Shown here piece by piece: positions 1-9,740 of a DNA stretch of 64,000 nt. The stretch lies in assembly GCA_009823505.1 (NCBI GenBank), contig VZQC01005072.1, forward strand, positions 1 through 64,000. The letters run 5' to 3'. The notes below the pieces were generated by a model. It saw nothing but the letters and a program-made list of their open reading frames with translations, was not told the DNA's origin and did not search any database. The position numbers and the translations under genes are program-made. Positions within the stretch are counted from its first letter, which is position 1; each line of letters starts with the position of its first letter. The stretch is from Rhizomys pruinosus (taxonomy: Eukaryota > Chordata > Mammalia > Rodentia > Spalacidae).

Positions 1-129
1 CTTCTCACGGACATTACCACCTACTCTAAGATATAAATGCTTTGCTATTGCACATAGATACTTATAACATGTTAGGTGGAAATATGACCCTGCCATCTTT
101 GAATTGACATTTAAGCAGGGCTTTTATTG
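1..129. other. Unassigned left edge
   Basis: AT-rich sequence with no recognisable gene or repeat. It leads into the interspersed repeat that starts near 130. Confidence 0.5.
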
Positions 130-623
130 GGTGGTCAAGTTGACAAGGGGTGGATTTGCATGGTTAATCCTGGGTGTCAACTGACTGGACTAAGGAAAAT
201 AAATAAGAGAAAAGGGTCTTCTGATTGGACCACCTCAACCCCGGATGCCCACCCCAATGTGGGTGTTACCTTCTGCCGGCAGGCAGTAGTTAAGGCCACC
301 GGCGCAGCGGGGCTGGCCCCTTTTTTTCCTTCTTCCTGCGGCTTGCCTCTCTCTCACTGGTTATTTGTCTTGCTGCTTGATCACCTTCAGATCCCAGCGT
401 GTACTGAGACTGGCAGATCTCCTGGAATCCATTCGGGCCTTCAGCACTAGAGGACTCCGAGACATCCAGCCTTGTGGACTGAGCAGTTCCCTGGATTCCC
501 GGCCTCTCCAGTCCAGTTCGGCGCTACTGTTGAGCTCCGTCACATGAGCAAATCAATAAATTGTATATAGTTATATATATTCATCCTGTTGCTTCTGTTT
601 CTTTAGAGAACCCTGACTAATAC
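130..623. mobile_element. Rodent interspersed repeat (terminal motif GACTAATAC)
   Basis: The right end carries a motif typical of a common rodent medium-reiteration repeat, read on the minus strand as TGTATTAGTCAGGGTTCTCT. The left end has a TCAAGTTGAC motif often found at the other end of such units. An AATAAA occurs at 555-560 on the plus strand. Frames on both strands (127-450, 361-547) have no domain and are treated as chance. The repeat directly abuts an L1 fragment at 624. The exact family (LTR or DNA transposon) could not be decided by eye. Confidence 0.55.
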
Positions 624-926
624 ATGGAGTTTGTCAATCTGTTCCTTTAGTTCTTTCCAAAGTTTGTCATTGTATCCCTCTAGGTCCTTTTTGAGTTTTT
701 CATTCTCTCTCTTTAGTTCTCTGAATTCCTCTTTATGTTCTTTAATTTCTGTGCATCGGTCTGCAATTATTCCTCTAAGATCTGTTCCTTGGGTCACCTC
801 CAGGAGGATCCCATTGTAGCTATCTCCTACAGGTTTGGTAGAGCCTGATGCAGGATTATCCTGTGCCTTTCCCATGTTGTCCTTTTGTTGTGCCCCTGGC
901 ATGTGGGTTTCCCTTTTGTGATTCAA
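624..926 (-). pseudogene. L1 ORF1 N-terminal fragment (truncated)
   Basis: This minus-strand frame starts at the ATG ending at 926 and runs about 100 codons before leaving L1 sequence at 624; the frame closes at 603 inside the neighbouring repeat. The first 50 residues are polar. Residues from about 58 to 98 are rich in E, K and L (for example KEEFRELKRENEKLKKDLEG), as expected for the coiled coil by which L1 ORF1p, an RNA-binding chaperone, trimerises. Full ORF1p is normally 340-370 residues with RRM and C-terminal domains; both are absent. It sits just downstream of the L1 5' UTR at 927-1530. A dead fragment is the best reading. The L1 assignment rests on the coiled coil and the adjacent UTR monomers, not on a database match. 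Confidence 0.65.
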
Positions 927-1530
927 ATCATAAATGTCTTTTCACTATGTTAGCAGATGGTTTTTCTTGCCTCCTTCCGATGCTTTTATTTTTTTCTTTC
1001 CTCCTCCTTGTTTATGGAGTATTATCTTGTCTGTTTCAGGCTTTCAATTTTGTTTATATATTGGATATTGGAAGCCTAAGTCACTCTTCTCTTCCTGTTC
1101 TGAAGGTTCTCTAAAAAAAGCCCACTTGGATATTCTCTCACCAATTCCAGTTGGCGGGGTGGAGGGAGGGGATATATATGCCTGACTTAGCTCGTGCCCG
1201 GGTACCTGCCTGGAGCGACTTCCGGGTTCCTGTGCCTCAGGAGCTGGCCCGCACAAAGCCACAGAGACTCCAAACCCGACCCGCCGGTCACCAGCTGCAA
1301 AGGCGAAGGGTAGCTGCCACCCAGACAGCCACCCCCTACAAAAGGGTTCAGAGTTGGGACCCTTTTCCGGCAGCCCAGGAGACAATCTACCCCAAAATCT
1401 ACCTGCCTGGAGTGACTTCCAGGTTCCTATCCTTGTGGGTTTTTTATAACTCCTCCCACCCAGCCTCACCATGTCTGCAACAATTCTGCAGTCTCTAGCT
1501 ACAGGTTTAACCAGCACAGTACTGAGGCCT
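624..1530 (-). mobile_element. L1 5' end fragment: monomeric 5' UTR plus start of ORF1
   Basis: On the minus strand this reads as a GC-rich leader followed by the ORF1 start at 926. The leader holds two copies of a motif starting ACCTGCCTGGAG(C/T)GACTTCC on the plus strand, at about 1204 and 1401, so spaced about 197 bp. That spacing matches the roughly 200-bp promoter monomers of muroid L1s. The rest of the element is missing: the L1 stops where the interspersed repeat ends at 623. The element is therefore an isolated 5' end, not the usual 5'-truncated copy. The upper boundary near 1530 is approximate. Confidence 0.7.
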
Positions 1531-3190
1531 GGGTGTCAGAGTAAATGAATCGGTGGTCAGTTTCCCATGTAGCATTGCCCAGCAGACCTGGGCTTTAGAC
1601 AAGCTTGAGGCTCATCTGCAAAGGGAGAGAACAGGAAGCTAAAGACGATTCCAGGATAAAGAATCCTGAGAGAAGACACCATGGCAAATGAGAGTCCAGT
1701 GTCCAAACAGGGCTCGTGAGACCAGGAAAGGCACCCAGAATGCAGCAGGAGTGAGGGAAGTCCACAGCGAACAGACCAGCACATCTGTCCTGAAAGTGGA
1801 CACTACACTCAACTCAACTCAGATTTAGTGCCTTCAGGAGTGTGGGCCCCTGACAGCTGAATGTCCAACATTCAGAGAGAGTAAAAAAATGGATTTAGAG
1901 TTAATTTCCAGTTTTTAAATGCCAATAACTAATTTTCAGTTCCTTAAGATCCTGTGGGTTAATTTGTAGCCTTTACATCAGGATTTGTAAGGGAAGGCCC
2001 TGGAGGGCGGTGCTGGCTCAGGTCTGACCCCTCAATGAGAGAGACAGAAACCCGTGTGAAAGAAACAGGCTTTGATCCAAAATGATAAGCCATTGTCTAG
2101 CTGAGGTGCTCGAAGACAGAACGTACAGGTGGAGATGCTCGTTTTTGGTGCTGCTCAAGTGTCATTTAGGTGAATTCTCTGGCAGAACAGCGTGAGGAAG
2201 TCCAGGTGGCTGATGGAGGACTGCTAGACTTCACATCTCTCTTTCCACCCAAATTCTGGCTCCTTATTAAGGCTTTGATTCAGGCTGGACTGGACCATCC
2301 GAATGAGGCTTTTGACCTCACTCACTGTATCATCACATAGTGCGAGTCTGTAAACTAGAGGGTGTTACTGAATGACTCTTCCAAGGGAAAACGTCCCCAC
2401 ACTGCTTGTTACTGTTCTATCCTTCCTACCTCTCCAGCTTGCCTAGTCCGAGTTGGCCGTCCTCACACCCACCCCCGCAACTTCCCAAGCTGTATCTCTG
2501 CTTGTGTGATTTTCTATTTGAATTAAATTGTCATTCTTTAATCACTCACACATGTCCAGCAGTACCCATAAGGCCAAGCTGATCCTTTGTTGTATATTTT
2601 TCAATCGCTACGGAGCTGGGGTCTGGAAATGAGCGGTCCATCTTCCTCTGAACTCCTGTGTTTGCCTCTCCTGGAATCTCGTGCTCCTTCTAAAACATGT
2701 GCTGTATTAGTAAAATTCTGAAATGTTAACACACAAAAATAATTTGGCCAATTAAACCAAACATGTCAATGAACTCTATGACAATAACAAGTCACTTACT
2801 TTCAGCGTGGAGGCATTCAAGACACCAACATGTGCTTCAAGTTGAAATGGATGTTCAGCCCTCAGAGATCTAACACTTCCAGCACGTCTTGACTTAACTC
2901 TGAAATGTTCCGACCTCTTCAGGTCAGCGAAGGGTAGACTTTAACCATTGTTCTGAGAAAGGTTTGCCTTCTGTAAGAAAATGAATGTAAAGAAAGCTCA
3001 CTTTATTTTAAACAGTTTTAGCCGTGAAGATAAGATAAGCCCCGGGTGTTCTCAAATGCTAGACTGGTCTGCTTTGGAAAGTCTTCATTGCTTGATTCTT
3101 GATTTCATTATATGGAAGACTTGACTGGGACATTTTATTTTTTAATGTGTGCTGTTTTTTGCAAACTTTCATCTGGGAGGATAATCACTA
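1531..3190. other. No gene or clear repeat seen
   Basis: Apparently unique sequence of mixed composition. A 75-codon minus-strand frame at 1557-1784 has no recognisable motif. No splice-framed exon or RNA gene could be supported. Confidence 0.5.
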
Positions 3191-3194
3191 TTAT

Positions 3195-3355
3195 TATTCA
3201 GGATGTTTTATTATGTGCAAGGCTTGCACCAGGCATGTAACACATTTTATTTCATTTAATCCTCATAACTAGCTGATGAAGTAAGCAACATTGCAGGAAA
3301 AATAGGCTCAGAGGGCTAAAGATATTATCAGCCTAGAATCATATCTAAGGTTCGG
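3195..3355 (-). mobile_element. MIR-like ancient SINE
   Basis: The stretch TTATTTCATTTAATCCTCATAA and the following GATGAAGTAAGCAAC / AAAATAGGCTCAGAGGGCTAA match the well-known MIR core in reverse orientation: the order is Pol III-derived core, lower-case 'tcatttaatcctcacaac', then 'gaaactgaggc'. It is strongly diverged, as expected for a relic older than rodents. Confidence 0.65.
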
Positions 3356-3845
3356 AGCATAACAAAAATGACGAGGACAAGAAGAAACAGGTTTCAAAGT
3401 TCTGTGGTTCAAATGCAACCCAGGAAACTAACAATGAAACGGTCTCTTTGAATCAAGTTCCAGGTGCAGGAGAAACTGCGAAGCGCAGCATCCGGGATGA
3501 ATGTAGACTACTGGCCTCTGGGTTTAAGACTTGAACCCTGCTGGTGGTGTGATGTGGGAAGTTTGTGGAAGCTGCTGAAGAACTGAGTCACTGGGGTGGG
3601 CTAGGCTGGGCCTTGAGGTTTATGCCTCTCCCCTCTTCCTGCTGCCTCTGTTTCCTGGTCTGCTCAGATGTGAGCAAGCAGCAAGAAGCTACTGCTAACA
3701 CTGTGGAGATCTTTTCCCACAGCCATGCCTTCCCAACCTCAAAAGCAGGAACTTATAAAGCTGTCCTTTCCTTGGTGGCTCTTGGCAAGTCGTAGGGACA
3801 CAGTGCCTAATACAAGCCTCGAAGTCAATCTATGTGATAGAAAGT
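3356..3845. other. No gene or clear repeat seen
   Basis: Unique-looking sequence. A 76-codon plus-strand frame at 3565-3795 has a short hydrophobic stretch but no identifiable domain. Confidence 0.45.
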
Positions 3846-4100
3846 TGCTAAGTCCTCCTGTTATAGATTGGATCAGTACTGCTACTAAGTCCTTGTTAGA
3901 GGTGGATCAGTACTGACACTAAGTCCTCTTGCTACAGGTGAGATCAGTACTGATAGTAAGTCCTTGTGCTACAGGTGGATCAATACTGACACTCAATCCT
4001 CTCTTTATAGGTAGGGTCAGTACTGACACTAAGTCCTCTCTTTATAGGTAGGGTCAGTACTGACACTAAGTCCTCTGGTTACAGGTGGATCAGTTGAACT
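3846..4100. repeat. Minisatellite, 36-37-bp unit, about 7 copies
   Basis: The core GATCAGTACTGACACTAAGT recurs at 3871, 3905, 3942, 3978, 4015, 4052 and 4088 (spacing 34, 37, 36, 37, 37, 36). Units end in TCCT(C/T)... followed by a TTATAGGT or CTACAGGT box. Units differ by several substitutions, and the pair at 4015 and 4052 is nearly identical, which suggests recent duplication of a single unit. Confidence 0.9.
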
Positions 4101-5184
4101 TGCCCTTCTGCTCTTAGGCTAGACATTTGTGAGGAACCGTGTGCTATATGTCTGTCAGCTTTGTGCAAACTTGGAGTTTTCTTTCCCTGTATCCTACTAC
4201 CTGTGTGTGCTTTCTCTGGTAACCCCTACGTGACCTCGATGATGGCTCTGAGCTGACAGTCTAAGGCCAAAAGCCCAGTGCTACGTTTATTCGTCCTTGT
4301 GTTTAAAATATTGAGTGAACATTAAACCCAGGGCCTCTAGTGCTTTTAGCTGAGAGGTTCGTAGTGAGAGCTGCGTTCATTTCAGCTGTGTCTCGTTTCT
4401 CCCCTACCCTAGTGTACGGGTTGAAAAATCCTTTCACATCAGCATTTACTCAGCACATAATTCTTTTACTTTCATCCAACAGCACATTTGGACTTAGTAT
4501 TTCTCTTCAACAGTTGGTGTTTACTGGCAGCAGCGAGAACAAAATTTATAGCGGCGAATGGAAGCTAAGCTGGCATCCTGGCGTTCGCTGAAGAACTTTG
4601 TTGCCATTTCCTAATTGTGAAAACAATATGTCCAAGATGTTGCAGTCATCAGCACTCTGATGTAACCATTTCCATCTGGTCACAGAAAGGCATTTCCTCT
4701 CTCTGTCTTGCTCTCCTAGACTTGAAGCAACTGGGTTAGGAGAATGTTGGGAGACAGGAGCAATTCAGAGTAAATATACTTCGTAGAGGTCTGGGACATC
4801 CACTGTCCTTGGGGATGACTTTCCTAAAGAGCAGGCACAGCTAGGTGGGGATAGAACGTGCCCTGTACTCCCTAATGGAAGCAAGATGGCAGAATGGCTC
4901 TGGGGTAGGCATAAAGAAAGCAGTGTGATTTGTGGGGTGTTCCAATTGGAAGCAATGAGGACTCAGAGGTCCACAGAGACCAAGTGAATGGAGAGGCCAA
5001 TAGCCTGCTAGTAATAAGCAGTTTAGCATCCCATCTCATCCCATCTGGCATGAAGAACTTGGCAGTGGCTGTTGAAACATGAGGCTCCTGATGCCCTCAC
5101 GCTCCCGCCGTGACCGGCCTCATTCATTAGCAGGGAGTTGAAGCGGAAAGAAATGCAGCCTAATATTTCAGATGCTCGGTTTGT
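4101..5184. other. No gene or clear repeat seen
   Basis: Unique-looking sequence. The frames at 4340-4591 (+) and 4841-5029 (-) show no domain, signal peptide or codon-use evidence of coding. Confidence 0.45.
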
Positions 5185-5275
5185 ATTTTTCCACATTTAT
5201 TGATTCAACAAACATTTATTGAGCTTTATATTGTATGCTAGGAATGGTATTAGATGCTTAGCATATGGGCTCAAA
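5185..5275. mobile_element. L2/MIR-like 3'-end relic
   Basis: TTGATTCAACAAACATTTATTGAGC followed by a run resembling 'tatgctaggaatggtattagatgct' matches the conserved 3' region shared by L2 and MIR (attcaacaaatatttattgagc ... tgccaggcactgttctaggtgct). Only the conserved tail is visible. Confidence 0.6.
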
Positions 5276-6121
5276 TACGTCGCTTAGCTGCCTGTTATAA
5301 TTTAATGAGAAACATAAAATAGGCACAAGATGGTCCTAATTTTGATGTTCTCAAAGAATTGACCTCAGCAATGTATGCTTCATGTAAATCTTTTTTTTCT
5401 ACTTTATGTTCTTTTCGTGCTTTATGTTAGTATTTTTCTACTTTAAATTCCTTTCTTCTCCTTGTATAAGGGGAAAAAATTGTAGTAATAACCCTAAGGA
5501 GCAGGCAAGGTCTTCATGGGAAGGGGAATCTGTACAAAGTCTTGTGGTCTCTAATCAGCAGCAGCATCATGGGTACACTGGTCACTAGAGTAGAGGCTGC
5601 AGACCTGCATGCAGTAGGCGCTCATCAGTGCAGACTGACCAGGCAAACTTGGGAAGCTGTGGAAACTGTTAAAAGTGGTGTAATCACATCTCAAATGTTC
5701 TATCAAAACAGGAAAACAAGATGGAAACTAAGGAAGCTGCCCCCCTCTTTGGCTCCACTTTGTCCATGAATACACTCTGCCCAGCACGAGGCCCCAGTAC
5801 TGGGGCCCTGTCCCCACCCCTAGCCTGGCTCTGTCATGGTGCCAACTCTCAGCCCCTGCCTGTTTATCCCCAGGCTCTGTTAGAAATACAAGCTGTGAAA
5901 TCACAAAACCCAGAGAAGGGTCAACTGTGGCTTCATCTCCAGTCCCAGGCTGTCACACTTGTAGAGCAACTTGAGGAAAATATGGGAGCCGCGCTTACCT
6001 GTAAAACATCCTGATGCAGAGCCCTGAACACAAGATCCTTTCTCTTTACACAGCCTCTGGGTCCACCCTAAGACCAGAAGTGTTTGCTCCCAATTAAATC
6101 AGGCCGGGATTATCTCTTTAT

Positions 6122-6125
<4 letters not shown>
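5276..6125. other. No gene or clear repeat seen
   Basis: Three short overlapping plus-strand frames (5406-6014) lie here, none with a recognisable domain. A T-rich run is followed by the poly(T) of the B1 at 6126. Confidence 0.45.
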
Positions 6126-6156
<31 letters not shown>

Positions 6157-6300
6157 GTGTTTTCGAGACAGGGTCTCCCTGTAGCCCCAGCTGACCTGGA
6201 ACTCACTCTGTAGACCAGGCTGGCCTTGAACTCACAAAGATCCGTCTGCCTCTGCCTCCCGAGTGCTAGGATTAAAGGCGTGCGCCACCACGCCCGGCTA
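6126..6300 (-). mobile_element. B1 SINE, antisense, with long poly(T)
   Basis: A run of about 30 T at 6126-6155 (the A tail on the minus strand) is followed by GAGACAGGGTCTCCCTGTAGC, GACCAGGCTGGCCTTGAACTC and the Pol III head read in reverse as GGATTAAAGGCGTGCGCCAC. The element is full length and little diverged. Confidence 0.95.
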
Positions 6301-6828
6301 ATTCTTAGCCCACTATGTTGTCGAATTCTTTCCTTGGGACCTCAACTCCTCCTGCTTCCTGGATTTTCAGAGCAACTCCAATCTATTCGACCTGTTTTTT
6401 ACAACATTAACTTTTAAACGGAAAGCAACTCTGCTTTGCACGTAATAAGATATTAAAACGAAGAATTTTCTCTTGCCTGAGTGTCAGCAGAGGCCTGAGA
6501 GCTGAAAATAAATGTTGTTAAATGCTCCTCTATTCTACAGGGATGGAACTTACTCTAGGTGCCAAATGTGGTCCAGTAACCTCAAACCTGTCTCAGTCCC
6601 AGGAGCAAAAGGGGGGGTCTTATGAACAGGAGATAAAGATTTCTTTACAGAGCTTGCAAAATGTTCCAGGGTTTCTCCCTGTCCATTTTCCTCTCATCTG
6701 AAGCAAATGAGGAACCCCTGAAGAGCTGACTGCTGACCAGTGGGCTCTGTGGTACACAAGACACATTTGTTTCTGTTGCTGCTGAAACAAAGCAGCACCA
6801 TTTAAGAGCCAGAAAATAGCAAATTGAA
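6301..6828. other. No gene or clear repeat seen
   Basis: Unique-looking. Minus-strand frames at 6620-6958 run into the degraded B2/B3 that follows and are not supported as coding. Confidence 0.45.
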
Positions 6829-6967
6829 GGGGCTGAGATGGCCCATACTGCATCGCAGAGGACGGCCCCAACCCAAGCTCGGGGATCCACGTCCCAGGAT
6901 GCCCGTCCTCTGACCTCCACTGACACTTGCACTCTCGTGCACATACACACATAATCAAGAATAATTT
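6829..6967 (+). mobile_element. Degraded B2/B3 SINE
   Basis: The head GGGGCTGAGATGGCCCA, the GCAGAGGACGG box, and the tail motif CGTCCTCTGACCTCCACTGACAC then GTGCACATACACACATAAT keep the order of a B2/B3 element, with many substitutions and a deleted centre. Confidence 0.7.
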
Positions 6968-6984
6968 TTATCAGTAAGTTTAAA

Positions 6985-7076
6985 GCTGGGGAGATGGCTC
7001 AGTAGGCGAACTTAACATCAACCTTTGGCCTCAGTATACATGTACATATACACACATACACACATGTGAACATGGA

Positions 7077-7109
<33 letters not shown>

Positions 7110-7125
7110 GTACACGCACAGGCAA
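6985..7125 (+). mobile_element. Short B2/ID-like SINE head with (CA)n tail
   Basis: GCTGGGGAGATGGCTCAGTAGGCGAA is a B2/B4-type head, then the body is lost. It passes into alternating CA/TA sequence with a (CA)14-type tract at 7079-7108. Confidence 0.6.
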
Positions 7126-7550
7126 ATCATCTATCACACAGTTCCCAAAGGTTGGGAGTCCAGTGAGCACTGCTTGCTCCTGGGCTTGGAGGCCCATAAA
7201 GCATGAATCCAGCTGTTGGTCTGCGTTCGTTCCCTTTTCTAGGGAGAGTCCATTTCCTTCATGTCATTGGCAGAATTCAGTTCTGTTTTGCTGTCTTTCC
7301 TGGGTTACTAGGTGGGCACCACCCTGGTTCCTTGAGGCCTCTCTAGCTGTCCTGCAAGGGCCCTAGTGCGTCAGAACACAAGTGTATAAAGCTTTTTCAC
7401 ACTGCCAGTTATCTCCAGCTTCAGCTGGGACATAGTCTCCCCCTTTAAGGATGTGTAATTAGGTTGAACCCACATTGCGCACCAGGATAAGATAAGCCTT
7501 TCACCTCAAAACTGTCACCTTGTTCACGTCTATAAAATTGCCTTACTCAT
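7126..7550. other. No gene or clear repeat seen
   Basis: Unique-looking. The plus-strand frame at 7076-7366 begins within the CA tract and is not supported. Confidence 0.45.
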
Positions 7551-7799
7551 GGGGCTGGAGAGATGGCCTAGCGGTTAAGAGCACCGACTGCTCTTGCAGA
7601 GGATCTGGGTTCGATCCCCAGCACCCACATGGCAGCTGAGAACCATCTGTAACTCTAATTCCAGGAGAATTCCAGTCCCAGGGGAATCTGACGCCCTCTT
7701 CTGACCTCCGCGGCATTGCACGACCCGGGTGCACAAACCTACACACAGACAATACATTCATACACATAAATACATAGATAAAATTAAATTACATTTAAA
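7551..7799 (+). mobile_element. B2 SINE, full length, 15-bp target duplication
   Basis: The B2 head GGGGCTGGAGAGATGGCCTA and A/B-box region are followed by the CTTCTGACCTCCGCGGCATT box and an A-rich tail. Direct repeats AAATTGCCTTACTCA at 7535-7549 and 7800-7814 flank it exactly, so this is a clean L1-mediated insertion. Frames on its minus strand are repeat-derived. Confidence 0.97.
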
Positions 7800-7961
7800 A
7801 AATTGCCTTACTCACTCCAGGAATTAGGGCAAGGTTTTGAGAGGGGATTTTTCACCCTGCCACAGACAGATTGGTACCTGAAAGTCAGAGGGTGAAAGGT
7901 AGACAGACCCCTATGGTGGGTGCACTGGAAGAGGGGGTGATTGGATGGTACCTTGGGTGGC

Positions 7962-8342
7962 ATCTTAGTTTGTTTCTCCATTGCTGAGGGGACAAAAAAA
8001 AAACAAAACAGACCAAAACCAACTTGGGGAGGAAAGGGTTTATTTGGGTTACGGCACAGTTCATCATCAAGGCAAGCCTGGGCAGGAACCCAGGGCAGGA
8101 ACCTGGCTCACAGACCATGCAGGAACGCTGCTTACTCACTTGTTCCCCTGGCCCCTGCTCAGCTGCTTTCTTATACAGTCTAGGACCACCCACCCACAGT
8201 GGGCCAGACCCTCCCACATCACTCAGTAATGAAGAAAATACCACACAGACATGACCATAGGCCAGTCCAGTGAAGGAAATTCCTCAGTTGAGAGAGTCCC
8301 CCTACCCAAGGATGTCTAGTTGACAACTAAAGCTGTCCAGCA
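7962..8342. mobile_element. Rodent medium-reiteration repeat (TTGACAACT class)
   Basis: The left end CTTAGTTTGTTTCTCCATTGCTG, an interior 'gggtttatttgggttac', 'ccacccacagtgggcc' and the right end TAGTTGACAACTAAAGCTG share order with the units at 52165-53000 and (inverted) 59104-59755. Frames 7885-8254 on both strands lie in it and are not genes. Confidence 0.7.
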
Positions 8343-8583
8343 GAGATGGACGATCAGGGAAGGGTTCTGGGCTCAGCCTGCAATGTGACTCCACTCACAA
8401 AGCCTATCAGAGGCACAAGCCTCCCACAGAAGGAAGTGAGTGGTGGGTTCCCAGAGGCCGGGCTCAGAGGAAGAGCCAGCACCCGCTGCAGGAGAGGCAT
8501 GTGAGAGGAAGCTGCAGTGGAGGTTCCCAGCAGAAGCCTCTGAGACTCTGACGATGGATGCCCTTTAGGAAAAGCATTGCCAC
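8343..8583. other. No gene seen
   Basis: Short purine-rich spacer between two repeats. Confidence 0.4.
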
Positions 8584-8806
8584 GGCTGGAGAGATGGCCC
8601 AGAGGTTAAGAAGACCAGGGTTCCATTCCCAGCACACACATGGCAGCTAACAACCACCACAACTCCAGTTCCAGGGCACCTGAAGCTCTCTTCTATCCTC
8701 CATGATCATTGCATGACAGGGGTGCACTTAACATACATGTAGACAATACACTCATACATGTCAAATAAAAATAAAGTATTAAAACTTTATTAACAACAAC
8801 AAAAAA
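8584..8806 (+). mobile_element. B2 SINE, diverged
   Basis: The head GGCTGGAGAGATGGCCCAGAGGTTAAG is followed by TTCCATTCCCAGCACACACATGGCAGC and the tail CTCATACATGTCAAATAAAAATAAAG. Imperfect duplicates of AAAAGCATTGCC (left) and AAAAACATTGCC (right) flank it. Confidence 0.88.
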
Positions 8807-9274
8807 ACATTGCCTTTCCACACCCAGTCACGGTGAAGCCTCTCATGCCCTGCTGTTCCCACGCTAGAGGAGGCAAAGATGGAGGTGACGAAAGCTCGCC
8901 ACCCTCCTTCCCACTCTTGGTCTAGCTGGGGAACCGGAGAAAGCCGTGAGTTGAATGAGCAACCGGAGCTCTGATGGTAAGGTGAACCGGAGTTGCAAGA
9001 TGTCAAAACACTTTGAAGTCTTTGTATCTGAAAATGGCCTGGAAGCCATGGATCTGCCTGGAGTTTCATTCCCAAGAGGAAAAGCGTATTTGCCAGGCAG
9101 CTGTGATGACCCAGGAGGCTGCTTTCTGCCTGCTCTTTTTCATTTAATAGATGAGATATATGAATCACCCTGGGGAAGACTTCACATTTCCATCGACAGA
9201 ACTTAGATCTTTGTGAAGCTTAAATGTTCAGTTGCATCTGAACATTTATAGTTGCAGGCCAGAACATTAAAGTT
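8807..9274. other. No gene or clear repeat seen
   Basis: Frames on both strands between 8779 and 9206 (up to 129 codons) overlap each other and show no known domain. A 9240-9275 A/T-rich run precedes the B1 on the minus strand. Confidence 0.4.
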
Positions 9275-9412
9275 TTTTTTTTAATATGTCATTGTTGTTT
9301 GGGTTTTATAAGAGTCTGGCTATGTAGCTTCAACTAGCCTAGAACTTACTATGTAGACCAGGCTGGCCTCCAACTCCTGTCTGCCAGTGCCTGTGCCACC
9401 ATGTCTGGCTCA
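9275..9412 (-). mobile_element. B1 SINE, antisense, diverged
   Basis: Poly(T), then AGTCTGGCTATGTAGCTTCAACTAGCC, ACCAGGCTGGCCTCCAACTCC and GTGCCACCATGTCTGGCTC. Older than most B1s here: the central box has several substitutions. Confidence 0.85.
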
Positions 9413-9609
9413 GAACTCCACGTTTTTACGGAATACACTGCTTAGGTGAAATAATGTCCTCTTGCTACCATATTAAACACTGTAAATTCTTGGATAATTG
9501 TTGGTAAATAGAATAATTTGACTGGCTACCCTTTTTTTGTATGTGATCTTTGGGCTAACTTTCCCATGATGCCAAGGAAGGAGCATTAAAGAAAATTGTT
9601 CTGCAACTA

Positions 9610-9740
9610 GGTCTCTAAGTCATAAGCTCTTTCGGTCTTACTGAGCCTTGGTTTTCTCATGTGTAAAATGTTAACACAATATCTTCCTGCTTATCTCATA
9701 GTATAACAGAGATAATTGAATGACATAATAGTAATGAAAA
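9610..9740 (+). mobile_element. MIR-like ancient SINE
   Basis: TGAGCCTTGGTTTTCTCATGTGTAAAATG then TCTCATAGTATAACAGAGATAATTGAATGAC matches the MIR order 'gagcctcagtttcctcatctgtaaaatgg ... tcatagggttgttgtgaggattaaatgag'. Confidence 0.7.

Noticed and set aside
603..926. A small cellular coiled-coil gene
   Set aside because: It is the start of an L1 ORF1 next to L1 5' UTR monomers and is cut off by another repeat.
1044..1517. 157-codon minus-strand frame as a gene
   Set aside because: Lies in the L1 5' UTR, whose GC-rich monomers give chance frames.
7551..7799. tRNA gene
   Set aside because: The A- and B-box-like sequence is the Pol III head of a B2 SINE, not a cloverleaf-forming tRNA.
8779..9206. 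Novel small gene (frames on both strands)
   Set aside because: Overlapping antisense frames without domain, splice context or conservation evidence.
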